Below, piece by piece: positions 19,425-30,644 of a DNA stretch of 64,000 bases. The stretch's first letter is position 1. Every line of letters starts with the position of its first letter. Source of the stretch: Mesorhizobium sp. STM 4661 (GTDB lineage: Bacteria; Pseudomonadota; Alphaproteobacteria; Rhizobiales; Rhizobiaceae); contig NZ_CAAF010000038.1 in NCBI RefSeq assembly GCF_000359125.1, forward strand, positions 160,838 to 224,837, read 5' to 3'. The notes below the pieces were generated by a model that worked only from the letters and a program-made list of their open reading frames with translations, was not told the DNA's origin and made no database searches. The translations under genes and the position numbers were made by a program.

Positions 19425-20591
19425 ATGGCAGCATGCATCGTCGGCTGGGCGCATTCGCGCTTCGGCAAGCTCGAAGGCGAGACGCTGGAGAGCCTGATCG
19501 TCAAGGTCGCAACAGACGCGCTCGATCATGCCGGAATCGGCCCGGACGATGTCGACGAGATCGTGCTCGGCCACTTCAACGCCGGCTTCTCGGCGCAGGA
19601 TTTCACCGCCAGCCTGGTCCTGCAGGCCGACGACCGGCTGCGCTTCAAGCCGGCGACGCGCGTCGAGAATGCCTGTGCCACCGGTTCGGCGGCGGTCAGG
19701 CAAGGCATCCGCGCCATCGACGCCAATGCCGCCCGTATCGTCCTGGTGGTCGGCGCCGAGCAGATGACGACGACGCCCGGTCCCGAAATCGGCAAGAACC
19801 TGCTCAAGGCTTCCTATCTGCCCGAGGATGGCGAGACACCGGCGGGCTTCGCCGGCGTCTTCGGCAAGATCGCGCAAGCCTATTTCCAGCGCCATGGCGA
19901 CCAGTCGGACGCGCTGGCGATGATCGCGGCCAAGAACCACAAGAACGGCGTCGACAATCCCTATGCGCAGATGCGCAAGGATTTCGGCTATGAGTTCTGC
20001 CGCCACGAAAGCGAAAAGAACCCCTTCGTCGCCGGTCCGCTGAAGCGCACCGACTGCTCCCTGGTTTCGGATGGCGCCGCCGCTCTGGTCCTTGCCGACA
20101 CCGCGACGGCTCTGAAGATGCGCCGTGCCGTCGCCTTCCGCGCCAACCAGCATGTGCAGGATTTCCTGCCGATGTCGAAGCGCGACATCCTCGCCTTCGA
20201 AGGCTGCGAGCAGGCCTGGAACCAGGCACTGAAGCAGGCCGGCGTGACGCTCGACGACCTCTCCTTCGTCGAGACGCATGACTGCTTCACCATCGCCGAG
20301 CTGATCGAATATGAGGCGATGGGGCTGGCGAAACCGGGCGAGGGGGCGAAGCTGGCGATGAGCGGCGAGACGGCGAAGGACGGCCGGCTGCCGGTCAATC
20401 CCTCCGGTGGTCTCAAGGCCAAGGGCCACCCGATCGGCGCCACCGGCGTGTCGATGCATGTGCTGACCGCCATGCAGCTTGTCGGCGAGGCAGGCGGCAT
20501 TCAGGTGCCGGGCGCAAAACTCGGCGGCATCTTCAACATGGGTGGCGCCGCGGTCGCCAACTACGTTTCCATATTGGATCGGATCAGATAG
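19425..20591 (+). CDS. Thiolase-family acetyl-CoA acetyltransferase (SCP-x-like)
   Basis: A 388-residue thiolase. The acyl-carrying Cys is in ENACATGSAAV, and the later motifs are HDCFTIAELIEYEAMG and GHPIGATGVS. The HDCFT form in place of the usual NEAFA marks the SCP2-thiolase-like branch, which acts in degradation of branched or sterol side chains and other acyl-CoAs. The ATG at 19425 has GGAG seven bases upstream; an earlier ATG at 19413 contains that site. The asparaginase gene follows after 28 bases, perhaps in one transcript. The physiological substrate is unknown. Confidence 0.85.
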   Translation: MAACIVGWAHSRFGKLEGETLESLIVKVATDALDHAGIGPDDVDEIVLGHFNAGFSAQDFTASLVLQADDRLRFKPATRVENACATGSAAVRQGIRAIDANAARIVLVVGAEQMTTTPGPEIGKNLLKASYLPEDGETPAGFAGVFGKIAQAYFQRHGDQSDALAMIAAKNHKNGVDNPYAQMRKDFGYEFCRHESEKNPFVAGPLKRTDCSLVSDGAAALVLADTATALKMRRAVAFRANQHVQDFLPMSKRDILAFEGCEQAWNQALKQAGVTLDDLSFVETHDCFTIAELIEYEAMGLAKPGEGAKLAMSGETAKDGRLPVNPSGGLKAKGHPIGATGVSMHVLTAMQLVGEAGGIQVPGAKLGGIFNMGGAAVANYVSILDRIR

Positions 20592-20619
20592 AAGCTGCCC
20601 GTGTTTTTGCGGGGGATCC

Positions 20620-21624
20620 ATGACAAATCCGGTTCTGGTCGAGATTCTGCGCGGCGCGATCGTCGAGAGCGCTCATCGCGGCGCCATCGCGGTCTTCGAT
20701 GCCGATGGCAAGCCGTTCCTGGAGATCGGCGATACATCGCGCCCGGTGTTCCCGCGCTCGGCGGTCAAGGCGATCCAGGCGCTGCCGCTGCTCGAAAGCG
20801 GGGCCGCCGATGCCTATGGCTTCGGCAACCGCGAACTGGCGCTCGCCTGTGCTTCCCACTCGGGCGAGCCGGCGCATGTCGAACTGGCGCGGTCCATGCT
20901 GGCTAGTGCAGGCCTCGACCACTCCGCACTGGAATGCGGCGCGCATTGGCCATCGAACCACCATGCGGAGATTGCGCTCGCCCGCGCCGGCGGCTTGCCG
21001 AATGCATTGCACAATAATTGCTCCGGCAAGCATTCCGGCTTCCTCTGCACTTGCGTCCACTCGGGCATTGCGCATGGCGGTTATGTCAGGACGGATCACG
21101 CCTTGCAGGAGATGGTGCGCGATACAATGCAGACGGTAACCGGCGCTGCCCATGGCGCGGCTGATCGAGCCACCGACGGCTGCTCGATCCCGACCTATGC
21201 AGTGCCGCTCAGGAGCTTCGCGCTCGGCTTTGCCCGCATGGCGACGGGGGCCGGATTTACGCCGCTGCGCGCCCGGGCGGCGAAGCGGCTGCTGTCCGCC
21301 TGCATGGCCGAGCCGTTCTTCGTCGCCGGCACCGGCCGTGCCGATGTGGCGCTGATGCAGGCTGCTCCTGGACGGATTTTCGTCAAGGGCGGAGCCGAGG
21401 GCGTCTATTGCGCAGCATTTCCCGACCTTGGGCTCGGCGTCGCGCTCAAATGCGATGATGGCGCTGGCCGGGCGGCCGAAGCCATGGTTGCCGCGGTCAT
21501 TGCCAAGCTGCTGTATGCGGACGAGGTTCTGGCGGCGAAGCTGATCGAGCTGGCAAACGCGCCCATCGAAAGCCGGCTTGGCGCCAAGGTGGGTTCGCTC
21601 CGGCCGACAGCCGCGCTCAACTGA
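20620..21624 (+). CDS. L-asparaginase of the rhizobial (class 3) type
   Basis: A 334-residue protein of the asparaginase II family found in rhizobia, unrelated to E. coli AnsA/AnsB. The two catalytic Ser-Lys features fall at S47 and K50 (FPRSAVKAIQALP). The metal-site residues are C134, K137 (HNNCSGKHSGFL) and C188 (TDGCSIPTY), matching the Rhizobium etli ReAV enzyme at an offset of one. It hydrolyses L-asparagine to aspartate and ammonia. Start ATG 20620 has a GGGGGAT site. Its last 8 bases overlap the convergent Tat-exported protein gene. Confidence 0.9.
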   Translation: MTNPVLVEILRGAIVESAHRGAIAVFDADGKPFLEIGDTSRPVFPRSAVKAIQALPLLESGAADAYGFGNRELALACASHSGEPAHVELARSMLASAGLDHSALECGAHWPSNHHAEIALARAGGLPNALHNNCSGKHSGFLCTCVHSGIAHGGYVRTDHALQEMVRDTMQTVTGAAHGAADRATDGCSIPTYAVPLRSFALGFARMATGAGFTPLRARAAKRLLSACMAEPFFVAGTGRADVALMQAAPGRIFVKGGAEGVYCAAFPDLGLGVALKCDDGAGRAAEAMVAAVIAKLLYADEVLAAKLIELANAPIESRLGAKVGSLRPTAALN

Positions 21625-22993
21625 CGTGATTGCGCTCGACGGTCAGATGCGCATAACCGGCATTGCCTGACGAGGCGAGGTCGCCGGTCACCGGCTCGGC
21701 CCAGCGCTGGCCGATGATGGCACCGTTCTGCGCGCCGTCGATGACGTTGTCGGAAATGACGGCCGTACCGGCGCCCTCGACCACGGTGACGACGATGCCG
21801 GTTCCGGCCTTGCGGATGATGTTTCCCGTCGCGACCACATTGCGCATATACGGTCCCCAGCCGATCTGCATGCCGTAGAGCGGCGCGTTTTCGACGACAT
21901 TGCCCGACACCGTGGTGTCGGCCTCAACGCTGATGCCGACGCCGAAGCCGGGCGGGTCGGCGGTGTAGGGGCCTGTGGTCGACAAGTTGCGCACGATGTT
22001 GCCCTGGCATACCCCCATGCGGCCGCCTTCGTTGAAATTGACGATCGAGATGCCGTTGGCGGCGCCGTCGACGATGTTGTTGCCGATGATCGCGCCTTCG
22101 AAGGAGAACTCGGAATAAAGCGCCGTTTCACCGGACCGCGAGCAGGTGTTGCCGGTCATCTGCAGATTGCTGGCGCTGTTGGCGCGGATCGCCGAAAACG
22201 CGCAGTCCGAGACGATATTGCCCGAGATGACGACATTGCCGGCGCGGAAGGCATTGATGCCGTTGCCGTTCTGGCCGGTTCCGCCGCTGCGCGCCTGGAT
22301 GCGTTCGACGCGGTTGCCGCTGACGATGGTGCTGTCCTCGGCCGCTTGCCAGCGGTGCACGAGGATGCCGCCATTGCCGCAGTCGGAAACGGTGTTGCCT
22401 GAAATCTCCAGGCCGTCGGCCTCGACCGAATAGATGCCGGCGTCGGCCGCGCCCGATATGTCCGAGCGCTCGATGCGGCCCGAAGCGTGTTCGAGCGACA
22501 GTCCGTGCTTGCCGCTGCCTGATATCTGGCAATTGTCGACGACGAGGTGGCCGACGCGGCGAAGATCGAGCAGGCCTTGCGCATAGTCGCCCATCCAGCG
22601 GTTGCTGCCGTCGAACACCAGACCGCTGAATTCGATATGCTCGGCCTGTTCGGCCATGAAGAGATGGCCGTTGCCGCCATAGACGATCCGCGATGCGCCG
22701 GGCACGCCGGACAGCCTGACACGGCTGGGCAGCGAAAGGTTGGACACAATATAGGTGCCCGGCGGCAGGAACACCGGCATGTCGCGGTCGTTGGCCTGAC
22801 GCAGCAGCTTGGCGAAGTCCTTGCTCTGGTCGTCAAGCGCGCCGGGCTGCACGCCAAGGTCGGCAGCGTTGATCGAGCCGCGCATCGAGGCATACTCGAT
22901 GCCGGGCAGGGCAGTCGCGGCCGCCTTGCCGAGCGACAGGCCGATGACGGCAAAGCCGGCGGTTCCCGTGAGAAACTTTCGTCTGTTCAGCAT
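21617..22993 (-). CDS. Tat-exported right-handed beta-helix repeat protein (TIGR03808 type)
   Basis: A 458-residue protein with a twin-arginine signal peptide (MLNRRKFLTGTAGFAVIGLSLG). The body consists of short repeating units such as ISGNTVSDCGNGGI, VISGNIVSDCAFSAI and VVATGNIIRKAGTGIVV, the pattern of pectate-lyase-like parallel beta-helices. The family is known from rhizobia as a Tat-secreted repeat protein without an assigned function. Polysaccharide binding or cleavage is plausible but unproven. ATG 22993 was preferred over GTG 22999 on ribosome binding site spacing. No obvious catalytic cluster could be picked out by eye. Confidence 0.85.
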   Translation of the reverse strand: MLNRRKFLTGTAGFAVIGLSLGKAAATALPGIEYASMRGSINAADLGVQPGALDDQSKDFAKLLRQANDRDMPVFLPPGTYIVSNLSLPSRVRLSGVPGASRIVYGGNGHLFMAEQAEHIEFSGLVFDGSNRWMGDYAQGLLDLRRVGHLVVDNCQISGSGKHGLSLEHASGRIERSDISGAADAGIYSVEADGLEISGNTVSDCGNGGILVHRWQAAEDSTIVSGNRVERIQARSGGTGQNGNGINAFRAGNVVISGNIVSDCAFSAIRANSASNLQMTGNTCSRSGETALYSEFSFEGAIIGNNIVDGAANGISIVNFNEGGRMGVCQGNIVRNLSTTGPYTADPPGFGVGISVEADTTVSGNVVENAPLYGMQIGWGPYMRNVVATGNIIRKAGTGIVVTVVEGAGTAVISDNVIDGAQNGAIIGQRWAEPVTGDLASSGNAGYAHLTVERNHVS

Positions 22994-23102
22994 CGGCACA
23001 GATTCCCAACATTCAGCCGTCAGATGGCAGGAATCGTGCCAAGACCGGATCGGCTGCCGGCAATGGCTTGTGAAGTCGCGGCTACGCGCCTAAATTCGAC
23101 GG

Positions 23103-23576
23103 ATGAGCAGGGCCTTCACCCGGGAAGAAGACAGCGAAAACGCCACCGCCGGCATCGGCGAGCGGCCGGTCAGCCCGCTGCGCAATCTGGTGACGGAAAA
23201 CGGCCTGGCGATGATCGACGCCGAACTCGCCGGTTTGCGCGAAGATCTCACCAAAGCTGAAACCGACGCCGATCGCGAGCGCATCGCACTGGTGTCGCGC
23301 GATCTGCGCTACTGGACCGCGCGGCGTGAAAGCGCCGAGCTTTCCGTGCCGGAGCCGGGCAGCGACCTGGTTCGCTTCGGCATGGGCGTCACGCTGGAAA
23401 GCGACGACGGCAGGAAAGTGCACTGGAAGATCGTCGGCGAGGACGAGGCCGACCCGGCCAAGGGCAGCATTTCCCACGTTTCGCCGATGGCCTTGGCCTT
23501 GTACGGCAAGAAGGTCGGCGACGTGGCGAGCGTCAACGGCAAGGAGTGGGAGATCGTCAAGCTGTCGGACGGCTAA
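23103..23576 (+). CDS. GreA/GreB-family transcription factor
   Basis: A 157-residue protein with an N-terminal helical hairpin (about residues 30-75, with acidic residues DADRERIAL at the tip) and a C-terminal FKBP-like Gre domain (GMGVTLESDDGRKVHWKIVGEDEAD, then SPMALALYGKKVGDVASVNGKEWEI). Gre factors enter the RNA polymerase secondary channel and promote transcript cleavage. The N-terminal 25 residues are an extension seen in rhizobial GreB-like proteins. Whether the hairpin tip has the exact catalytic acids of GreA is uncertain, so it may be a regulatory paralogue. The stop overlaps the convergent doc gene by 4 bases. Confidence 0.85.
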   Translation: MSRAFTREEDSENATAGIGERPVSPLRNLVTENGLAMIDAELAGLREDLTKAETDADRERIALVSRDLRYWTARRESAELSVPEPGSDLVRFGMGVTLESDDGRKVHWKIVGEDEADPAKGSISHVSPMALALYGKKVGDVASVNGKEWEIVKLSDG

Positions 23577-23962
23577 CCCTCGAGCTTGACGACATGGTCG
23601 CGGAAGAATGCCGCTGCGCCCGCCTCATCGATTTCGCCTGAAGCTACGCCCATGACGAATTCGTAAAGCGTGCCGTTGTCAGCCGTCAAAACATGGACAT
23701 TCACGATCAGAAATGCGCCGGCGGCAACGATGGCCGTGCGCTTGTTACCGTCGACAAACGCATGATTTCTGGCAATACCGAAGACATAGGCGGCTGCGAG
23801 GTCTTCAACCGATGGGTCTCCGTAATTCGCCTTGTTCTCGGCGCGGGCGAGCGCGGATTCGAGGGCATTTTCATCCCTCAAACCTTGCGCTCCACCATGC
23901 CTGCGCAGTTGCTCGGCGTGCATTGCTTCGACCGCGCGCCGGGTCAGAAACTCCCAGCTCAT
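23573..23962 (-). CDS. doc: Doc-family toxin (Fic fold)
   Basis: A 129-residue Fic/Doc protein with the catalytic motif HAFVDGNKRTAIVAAGAF. The Phe and Asp of the HxFx(D/E)GNxR core are present. Doc toxins phosphorylate EF-Tu and halt translation; the shorter length and GNKR form favour Doc over AMPylating Fic. It starts inside the antitoxin stop (ATGA overlap), so it is translationally coupled. The partner is an AbrB-type protein instead of Phd. Confidence 0.92.
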   Translation of the reverse strand: MSWEFLTRRAVEAMHAEQLRRHGGAQGLRDENALESALARAENKANYGDPSVEDLAAAYVFGIARNHAFVDGNKRTAIVAAGAFLIVNVHVLTADNGTLYEFVMGVASGEIDEAGAAAFFRDHVVKLEG

Positions 23963-24180
23963 TCGGCGAGCTTCTGAAGCGCGACCTTGTACTTGTCCAT
24001 GACCTGGCGGGCAGCTTCCATCTGCCGCTCAAAGCTGTCGTCCACCGGCTCAAGGGCAATGCCCTTGCTGGTTTCGACGATCTCAAGCTGATCACCCGCC
24101 TTCAAATTGAGGCGGTCGAGAATTTCCTTGGGCAGAATCACGCCTTCGGAATTGCCGATCTTGCGAATGGTCGTGTTCAT
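23959..24180 (-). CDS. AbrB/MazE-type antitoxin for Doc
   Basis: A 73-residue protein with a SpoVT-AbrB swapped-hairpin DNA-binding domain (TTIRKIGNSEGVILPKEILDRLNLKAGDQLEIVE, residues 3-37) and a charged C-terminal helix (SFERQMEAARQVMDKYKVALQKLAE) that would occupy the toxin. The first gene of the operon is the antitoxin, as usual. Upstream are two copies of GTTGCAAC flanking a near-consensus promoter, likely its own binding sites. Confidence 0.9.
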   Translation of the reverse strand: MNTTIRKIGNSEGVILPKEILDRLNLKAGDQLEIVETSKGIALEPVDDSFERQMEAARQVMDKYKVALQKLAE

Positions 24181-24193
24181 AATGGATCATCCT

Positions 24194-24246
24194 GTTGCAA
24201 CGCCGATTATAACTCGATCAGTCGATTGTTGCAACAAGGATTATAA
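24194..24246 (-). promoter_or_regulatory. Promoter and duplicated operator of the AbrB-doc operon
   Basis: On the minus strand a -35 TTGCAA (24234-24229), a 17-base spacer and -10 TATAAT (24211-24206) form a strong sigma-70 promoter. The palindrome GTTGCAAC occurs twice, at 24194-24201 and 24228-24235, each with GATTATAA three bases on (plus strand), so a 19-base unit repeats at a 34-base interval. One copy covers the -35, the other the transcription start region. This suggests autorepression by the AbrB-type antitoxin. Confidence 0.65.
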
Positions 24247-24261
24247 CAGGCGTCAACTCGC

Positions 24262-26372
<2,111 letters not shown>

Positions 26373-26376
<4 letters not shown>

Positions 26377-27812
26377 GACGCTGCTCCGATCACCTGATCG
26401 ATCTGGATCGGAAACAGCGGCTCGCAGACCGCCACGCTTTCGGTCAACGCTTGTCGCCTCTCGGCCGCCAGCGTTTCGACCGCACGTTCGCCTTTTGACG
26501 GGTAAAGCGTCGTGCCGACGATGGCGCGTTCGCCCGCCCGGTAGGCAGCGTTGCGGCGGGCTGAGGCCGCTTGGACCCGCTTCTGGATGTGCCCTTGCTG
26601 GAGGCTGGACAGCACGCCGCCTTCCGCCTCGATCCGCTGGAATTCTTCCCAGGCAGCCTCACAGAGATCCGCGGTGAGCGCCTCGACGGCGCCCGAACCG
26701 CAGGCGGGGTCGGCGACATGATCGATATGGCTTTCATTGGCCATGATCAGTTGCGCGTTGCGGGCGACGCGGCGGGCAAAACCCGCCGGCAAACCATGCG
26801 TGATCGTGTGCGGCAGGATGGAGATCGAATCCGCGCCGCCGGCCGCTGCGGCAAAACCGGCAATCGCGGTGCGCAGGATGTTCGTCTCAGGGTCCACGGT
26901 CGTCATCATGCGGAAGGACGTTTCGGCATGGATGTTGGCAGTGGAGGCGGGGATCGAGCAGGCCTCCTGAACGCGCGCCCACAGCCTGCGCAGCGCCCTG
27001 ATCTTTGCCATCGACACGAACTGGTCCTGGTCGACGCTCAGCGCGAAGCCGATATGGGGCGCTGCATAGACGAGCGGCTGGCGGGCCTCCTCGAACATCC
27101 GGAGATAGGAGACCGCCGAGGCCATCATCGTGCCCAACTCCTGCGCCTCCGTGGCGCCTGCATTGTGGAAGACGCGTCCATCCGCTTCCAGCAGAACCCC
27201 TGGCACCCCCATCGAGAAAAAATGCGCCAGCGATTGCGGCATCGACGCCTTCAGGGCTTCGATCGACATGCGCAGCCGGCCGGTTCCGGCAAAGATCGCC
27301 GCCGGATCGATGCCGAAGGACAGATTGAGCTTTGCCGGGTCGGACCGGCGCTTGGTCAGGAACGCCACCAGCCAGTCGGCCACGGCGCGGCTCCAGGGAT
27401 GGGCGTCGATGCGGACCTGGACGCGGTTGAGCGGCACGCCGTCGAGCACGGTCTCCAGCGCCTTGGCCGTCCTTGGCAGACCGTAGCCAAATGCATTCGG
27501 CGCGCCTTCGAAAACCAGCGACAAGCCCGTGGCGCCTTGCGCGACGTCTTCCAGCGCCTGGCTCCTGGCGCGGTCGATATCCGGATCGTCGACACGCTGA
27601 CTGATGATCCATGGCGATCTGGGGTTTGCCCGCACCAGAGGCTCCGCCGCCGCGCGATCATAAAGCGGCTCGATGCGGATGGCATCGTCGGTATGGGAGA
27701 CGAGCTTTTCCTCGAAGGATCCGCCGGCGAGCGCCTTTTCCGCCAGCGCCAGCCATCGCTGCCGCTCGGCGTTCGGAAGTTCGGCATCGTGGATCAAGGC
27801 ACCGGCGCCCAT
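26373..27812 (-). CDS. Methylmalonyl-CoA mutase, small subunit
   Basis: A 479-residue protein related to the large subunit barrel but lacking the D-x-H-x-x-G cobalamin domain, the hallmark of the non-catalytic small subunit. Barrel-like segments include [41 protein letters not shown] and [23 protein letters not shown]. The ATG at 27812 has GAGGAGAG just upstream; the open frame continues to 27887 through repeat sequence, which is not coding. The two subunits would form the heterodimer. A rhizobial intergenic repeat sits in its upstream region. Confidence 0.88.
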
Positions 27813-27824
27813 CCGCTCTCCTCG

Positions 27825-27929
27825 TCTACAGCGCCGCGCGTCCTTTGGACGTGCAAAGGACGCTGTAGCACTTTTGATCTTGCGCATGATCCACAGCGAA
27901 AATCGATTCCGATTTCGGGGTCATACGCT
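27825..27929 (+). repeat. Rhizobial intergenic palindromic repeat, copy A (full length)
   Basis: About 105 bases made of two inverted-repeat halves. The first half opens TCTACAGCGCCGCGCGTCC and closes CAAAGGACGCTGTAG; the second runs from TGCGCATGATCC to GGTCATACGCT around an ATCGATTCCGAT core. Near-identical copies lie at 40306-40412 (opposite strand) and, for the second half only, 34632-34680. It occupies the 361-base gap between the mutase small subunit and the HerA-like ATPase (27813-28173), where I see no other gene. Confidence 0.8.
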
Positions 27930-28173
27930 TGTCGGCCGCATCGGCCTGCAACGACAGTCTACGGTTCCCGGTTCCATATCACAATGCGACACGCTTCCTG
28001 TGACGGTGAACCGTCAACCGATTGCCAAACATGCACAAAATCCGCAAGCTCCAAAAATCCAATTTCGACCATGGGCATTGTCGCTGCGCAGTACCGTCTT
28101 TATACCTGCGGCGACGCCCCTTGCTTTCAACTCTTCAGGGCTTCAACACTTCAGGTTTGCGGAGACCGGACAG

Positions 28174-29718
28174 ATGGCCGACGACACGAGCATTTTCATA
28201 GGAGCCAGCCGCAAGCCGGACGACAGCTACCAGCGCCCCGAAAACCTTTTGCTGCAATATGGCAATCGTCACGGCATGGTCACCGGCGCGACCGGCACCG
28301 GCAAGACCGTCACCTTGCAGATACTGGCGGAAAGTTTCTCCAATGCCGGCGTGCCGGTCTTCTGCGCCGACATCAAGGGCGACCTGTCGGGCATCGCCAT
28401 GATGGGCACGGCACAGGATTTTCTGGTCAAGCGCGCCAAGCAGGTCAAGCTCGATCCCTATGAATTCCAGGAATTCCCGGTCATCTTCTGGGATCTGTTC
28501 GGCGAGCAGGGCCATCCGATCCGCGCCACCATATCGGAAATGGGACCGCTGCTTCTGTCACGCCTGATGAACCTCTCCGAGGCACAGGAAGGCATCATGA
28601 ACATCGCCTTCCGCATCGCCGACGAGGAAGGCCTGTTGCTACTGGATCTGAAGGACCTGCAGGCGCTTCTTTCCAATATCGCCGATCGCGCCCAGGAAAT
28701 CGGGGGCCGCTACGGCAATGTCACCAAGCCTTCGGTCGGCGCGATCCAGCGTACCTTGCTGGTCCTGGAGCAGCAGGGCGCGGCGAACTTCTTCGGCGAG
28801 CCGGCGTTGCGGATCGCCGACATCATGCGCACCACCCGCGACGGGCGCGGCGCCATCAGCGTGCTGGCCGCCGACAAGCTGATGATGAATCCCCGGCTCT
28901 ATGCGACGTTCCTATTGTGGCTGATGTCGGAACTGTTCGAGGAGCTTCCCGAAGTCGGCGATCCCGACAAGCCGAAGCTGGTCTTCTTCTTCGACGAGGC
29001 ACACCTTCTGTTCGGCGATGCGCCCAAGGTGCTGATCGACCGGGTCGAACAGGTGGTCCGCCTGATCCGTTCGAAGGGCGTCGGCGTCTATTTCGTCACC
29101 CAAAATCCGCTGGATATCCCTGAAACGGTTCTGGCCCAGCTTGGCAACCGGGTGCAGCACGCGCTCCGCGCCTATACGCCGCGCGAACAGAAGGCCGTGA
29201 GGACGGCGGCCGATACGTTCAGGCCCAATCCCGATTTCGACTGTGCGACCGTGATTACGCAGCTCGGCACCGGCGAGGCGCTGGTCTCGACGCTGGAAGC
29301 CAAGGGTGCGCCGTCCATGGTCCAGCGGACGCTGATTCGCCCGCCGTCGTCGCGCCTTGGTCCGATTACGCCTGACGAGCGTCGCAAGCTGATCGCCGAG
29401 AGCCCGGTTGCGGGACAGTACGACCAGGTCGTCGATCGCGAATCGGCTTTCGAGATGCTTCAGAAGAAAACCCAGGAAGCCCAGGAGGCGGAGGCCCAGC
29501 AGCAGGAGGCCGGCCGCTCGCGCTGGACCATTCCGGGTTTCGGCAATGACAGTCCCCCGCCCCAAACCACCGGCGGCAGGCGCGCCCCGGCGCCGAGACC
29601 GTCCAATCGCCAGACGGTGGCGGAAGCGGCGATCAAATCGGTGGTTCGCTCGGTCGGCTCATCCGTGGGCCGGGCGATCGTCCGCGGCATCCTGGGCAGT
29701 CTGTCCAGGGGGCGGTAA
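28174..29718 (+). CDS. HerA-like DUF853 ATPase
   Basis: A 514-residue P-loop ATPase of the DUF853/YjgR group of HerA-FtsK-like motor proteins. Walker A is GATGTGKT at residues 38-45 and Walker B is [12 protein letters not shown] near 270; an arginine-rich motor region follows ([19 protein letters not shown]). The last 90 residues are Gln/Glu- and Pro-rich ([13 protein letters not shown]) and end in an amphipathic helix ([19 protein letters not shown]), perhaps for membrane contact. The ATG at 28174 has GGAGA eight bases upstream. The cellular role of the family is not established; DNA or protein translocation is inferred from fold only. Confidence 0.88.
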   Translation: MADDTSIFIGASRKPDDSYQRPENLLLQYGNRHGMVTGATGTGKTVTLQILAESFSNAGVPVFCADIKGDLSGIAMMGTAQDFLVKRAKQVKLDPYEFQEFPVIFWDLFGEQGHPIRATISEMGPLLLSRLMNLSEAQEGIMNIAFRIADEEGLLLLDLKDLQALLSNIADRAQEIGGRYGNVTKPSVGAIQRTLLVLEQQGAANFFGEPALRIADIMRTTRDGRGAISVLAADKLMMNPRLYATFLLWLMSELFEELPEVGDPDKPKLVFFFDEAHLLFGDAPKVLIDRVEQVVRLIRSKGVGVYFVTQNPLDIPETVLAQLGNRVQHALRAYTPREQKAVRTAADTFRPNPDFDCATVITQLGTGEALVSTLEAKGAPSMVQRTLIRPPSSRLGPITPDERRKLIAESPVAGQYDQVVDRESAFEMLQKKTQEAQEAEAQQQEAGRSRWTIPGFGNDSPPPQTTGGRRAPAPRPSNRQTVAEAAIKSVVRSVGSSVGRAIVRGILGSLSRGR

Positions 29719-29956
29719 GGGCATCGTGGGAATGTCAGCTTCGCGCATGAATTGCCATCGCGATGCGTGTTGGTGAACGACCGAAATTGACCGGTAGCGA
29801 ACCGGCAGCTTCTGGCACGAGATGTGGGTGAGCGGACGTTCAGATCTCAAGGCTTGATGGCTGAAGCTGACCCTAGACTAAAGCGGACCGTTCCCTGACG
29901 CGCAGTCCGCCTGAGCCCTTGCCGTTGCCGCACATAGGACTCCACTCCAATACACC

Positions 29957-30541
29957 TCAAGACGCCAATTCGTCCTGGCGCGGCTGGATCAGTGTCCCCG
30001 CCGCATCTTTCCCTGCCGCAAGGATGCGATCCGACAATTCCGTCCCTTCCACCGCGCGGGCCAGCTGAAGCGTGCCGATGAGGGTTGCAAAGACACCCAT
30101 GGCGGCGCCTTCCGGATCCTTGGTCTGCGGAAGCGCTGCGGACAACTGGCGCACCAAAACCAGCAAGCGTTCGGAATAGACTTCGCGCGTTTCCGGTGGC
30201 TGACGCGCGAGCTCCGGCAGCAGCGCGGCAGACGCGCAACCCGTTCCCGGATTATCCCGGTGCTCGGCTGACAGATACGCTGCTATGCCCATCTCCGGGC
30301 CACCGGCGGCCAATGCCTCCTGCAACTGCTGCGACTGAATCTCCATGGCCGCCACCAGGCTTTCACGCACAAGCTCCGCCTTGGATCGAAAGTGCGGATA
30401 GAAGGCCCCGTTCGTCAGCCCGGCGTCGCTCATGATGGTTGCCAGTCCGGACGCCGCGATGCCGTCACCACGAAAACGTTCGGCGGCGACCTCCACGATC
30501 CGGTCGCGGGACGCGTCCTTTCGGCCCTTTTCGTAGCGCAT
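29957..30541 (-). CDS. TetR-family regulator of the adjacent dehydrogenase operon
   Basis: A 194-residue TetR protein with N-terminal helix-turn-helix (RDRIVEVAAERFRGDGIAASGLATIMSDAGLTNGAFYPHFRSKAELV). The C-terminal ligand domain includes GCASAALLPELARQPPETREVY, a form seen in regulators of quinone or electrophile responsive genes. The ATG at 30541 has GGAAAGG upstream. It is divergent from the dehydrogenase, hydrolase and oxidoreductase genes; two 14-base repeats lie between. It probably represses that operon and itself. Confidence 0.88.
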   Translation of the reverse strand: MRYEKGRKDASRDRIVEVAAERFRGDGIAASGLATIMSDAGLTNGAFYPHFRSKAELVRESLVAAMEIQSQQLQEALAAGGPEMGIAAYLSAEHRDNPGTGCASAALLPELARQPPETREVYSERLLVLVRQLSAALPQTKDPEGAAMGVFATLIGTLQLARAVEGTELSDRILAAGKDAAGTLIQPRQDELAS

Positions 30542-30566
30542 GGCGGCCTTTCCTTTCTGCTATTGC

Positions 30567-30599
30567 ATTATGCTCGTAATGTGATATTATGATCGTAAT
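30567..30599. promoter_or_regulatory. Probable TetR operator, two direct repeats
   Basis: ATTATGCTCGTAAT (30567-30580) and ATTATGATCGTAAT (30586-30599) differ at one base, sit 19 bases apart start to start, and each is a near-palindrome (ATTA at one end, TAAT at the other). They lie midway between the divergent TetR gene and the dehydrogenase. The spacing puts both dyads on roughly the same DNA face (about two turns). Confidence 0.65.
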
Positions 30600-30644
30600 T
30601 CAACCAACGACAAAAAGCTAGTCCTCATGGCTCTGGAGTATCAA

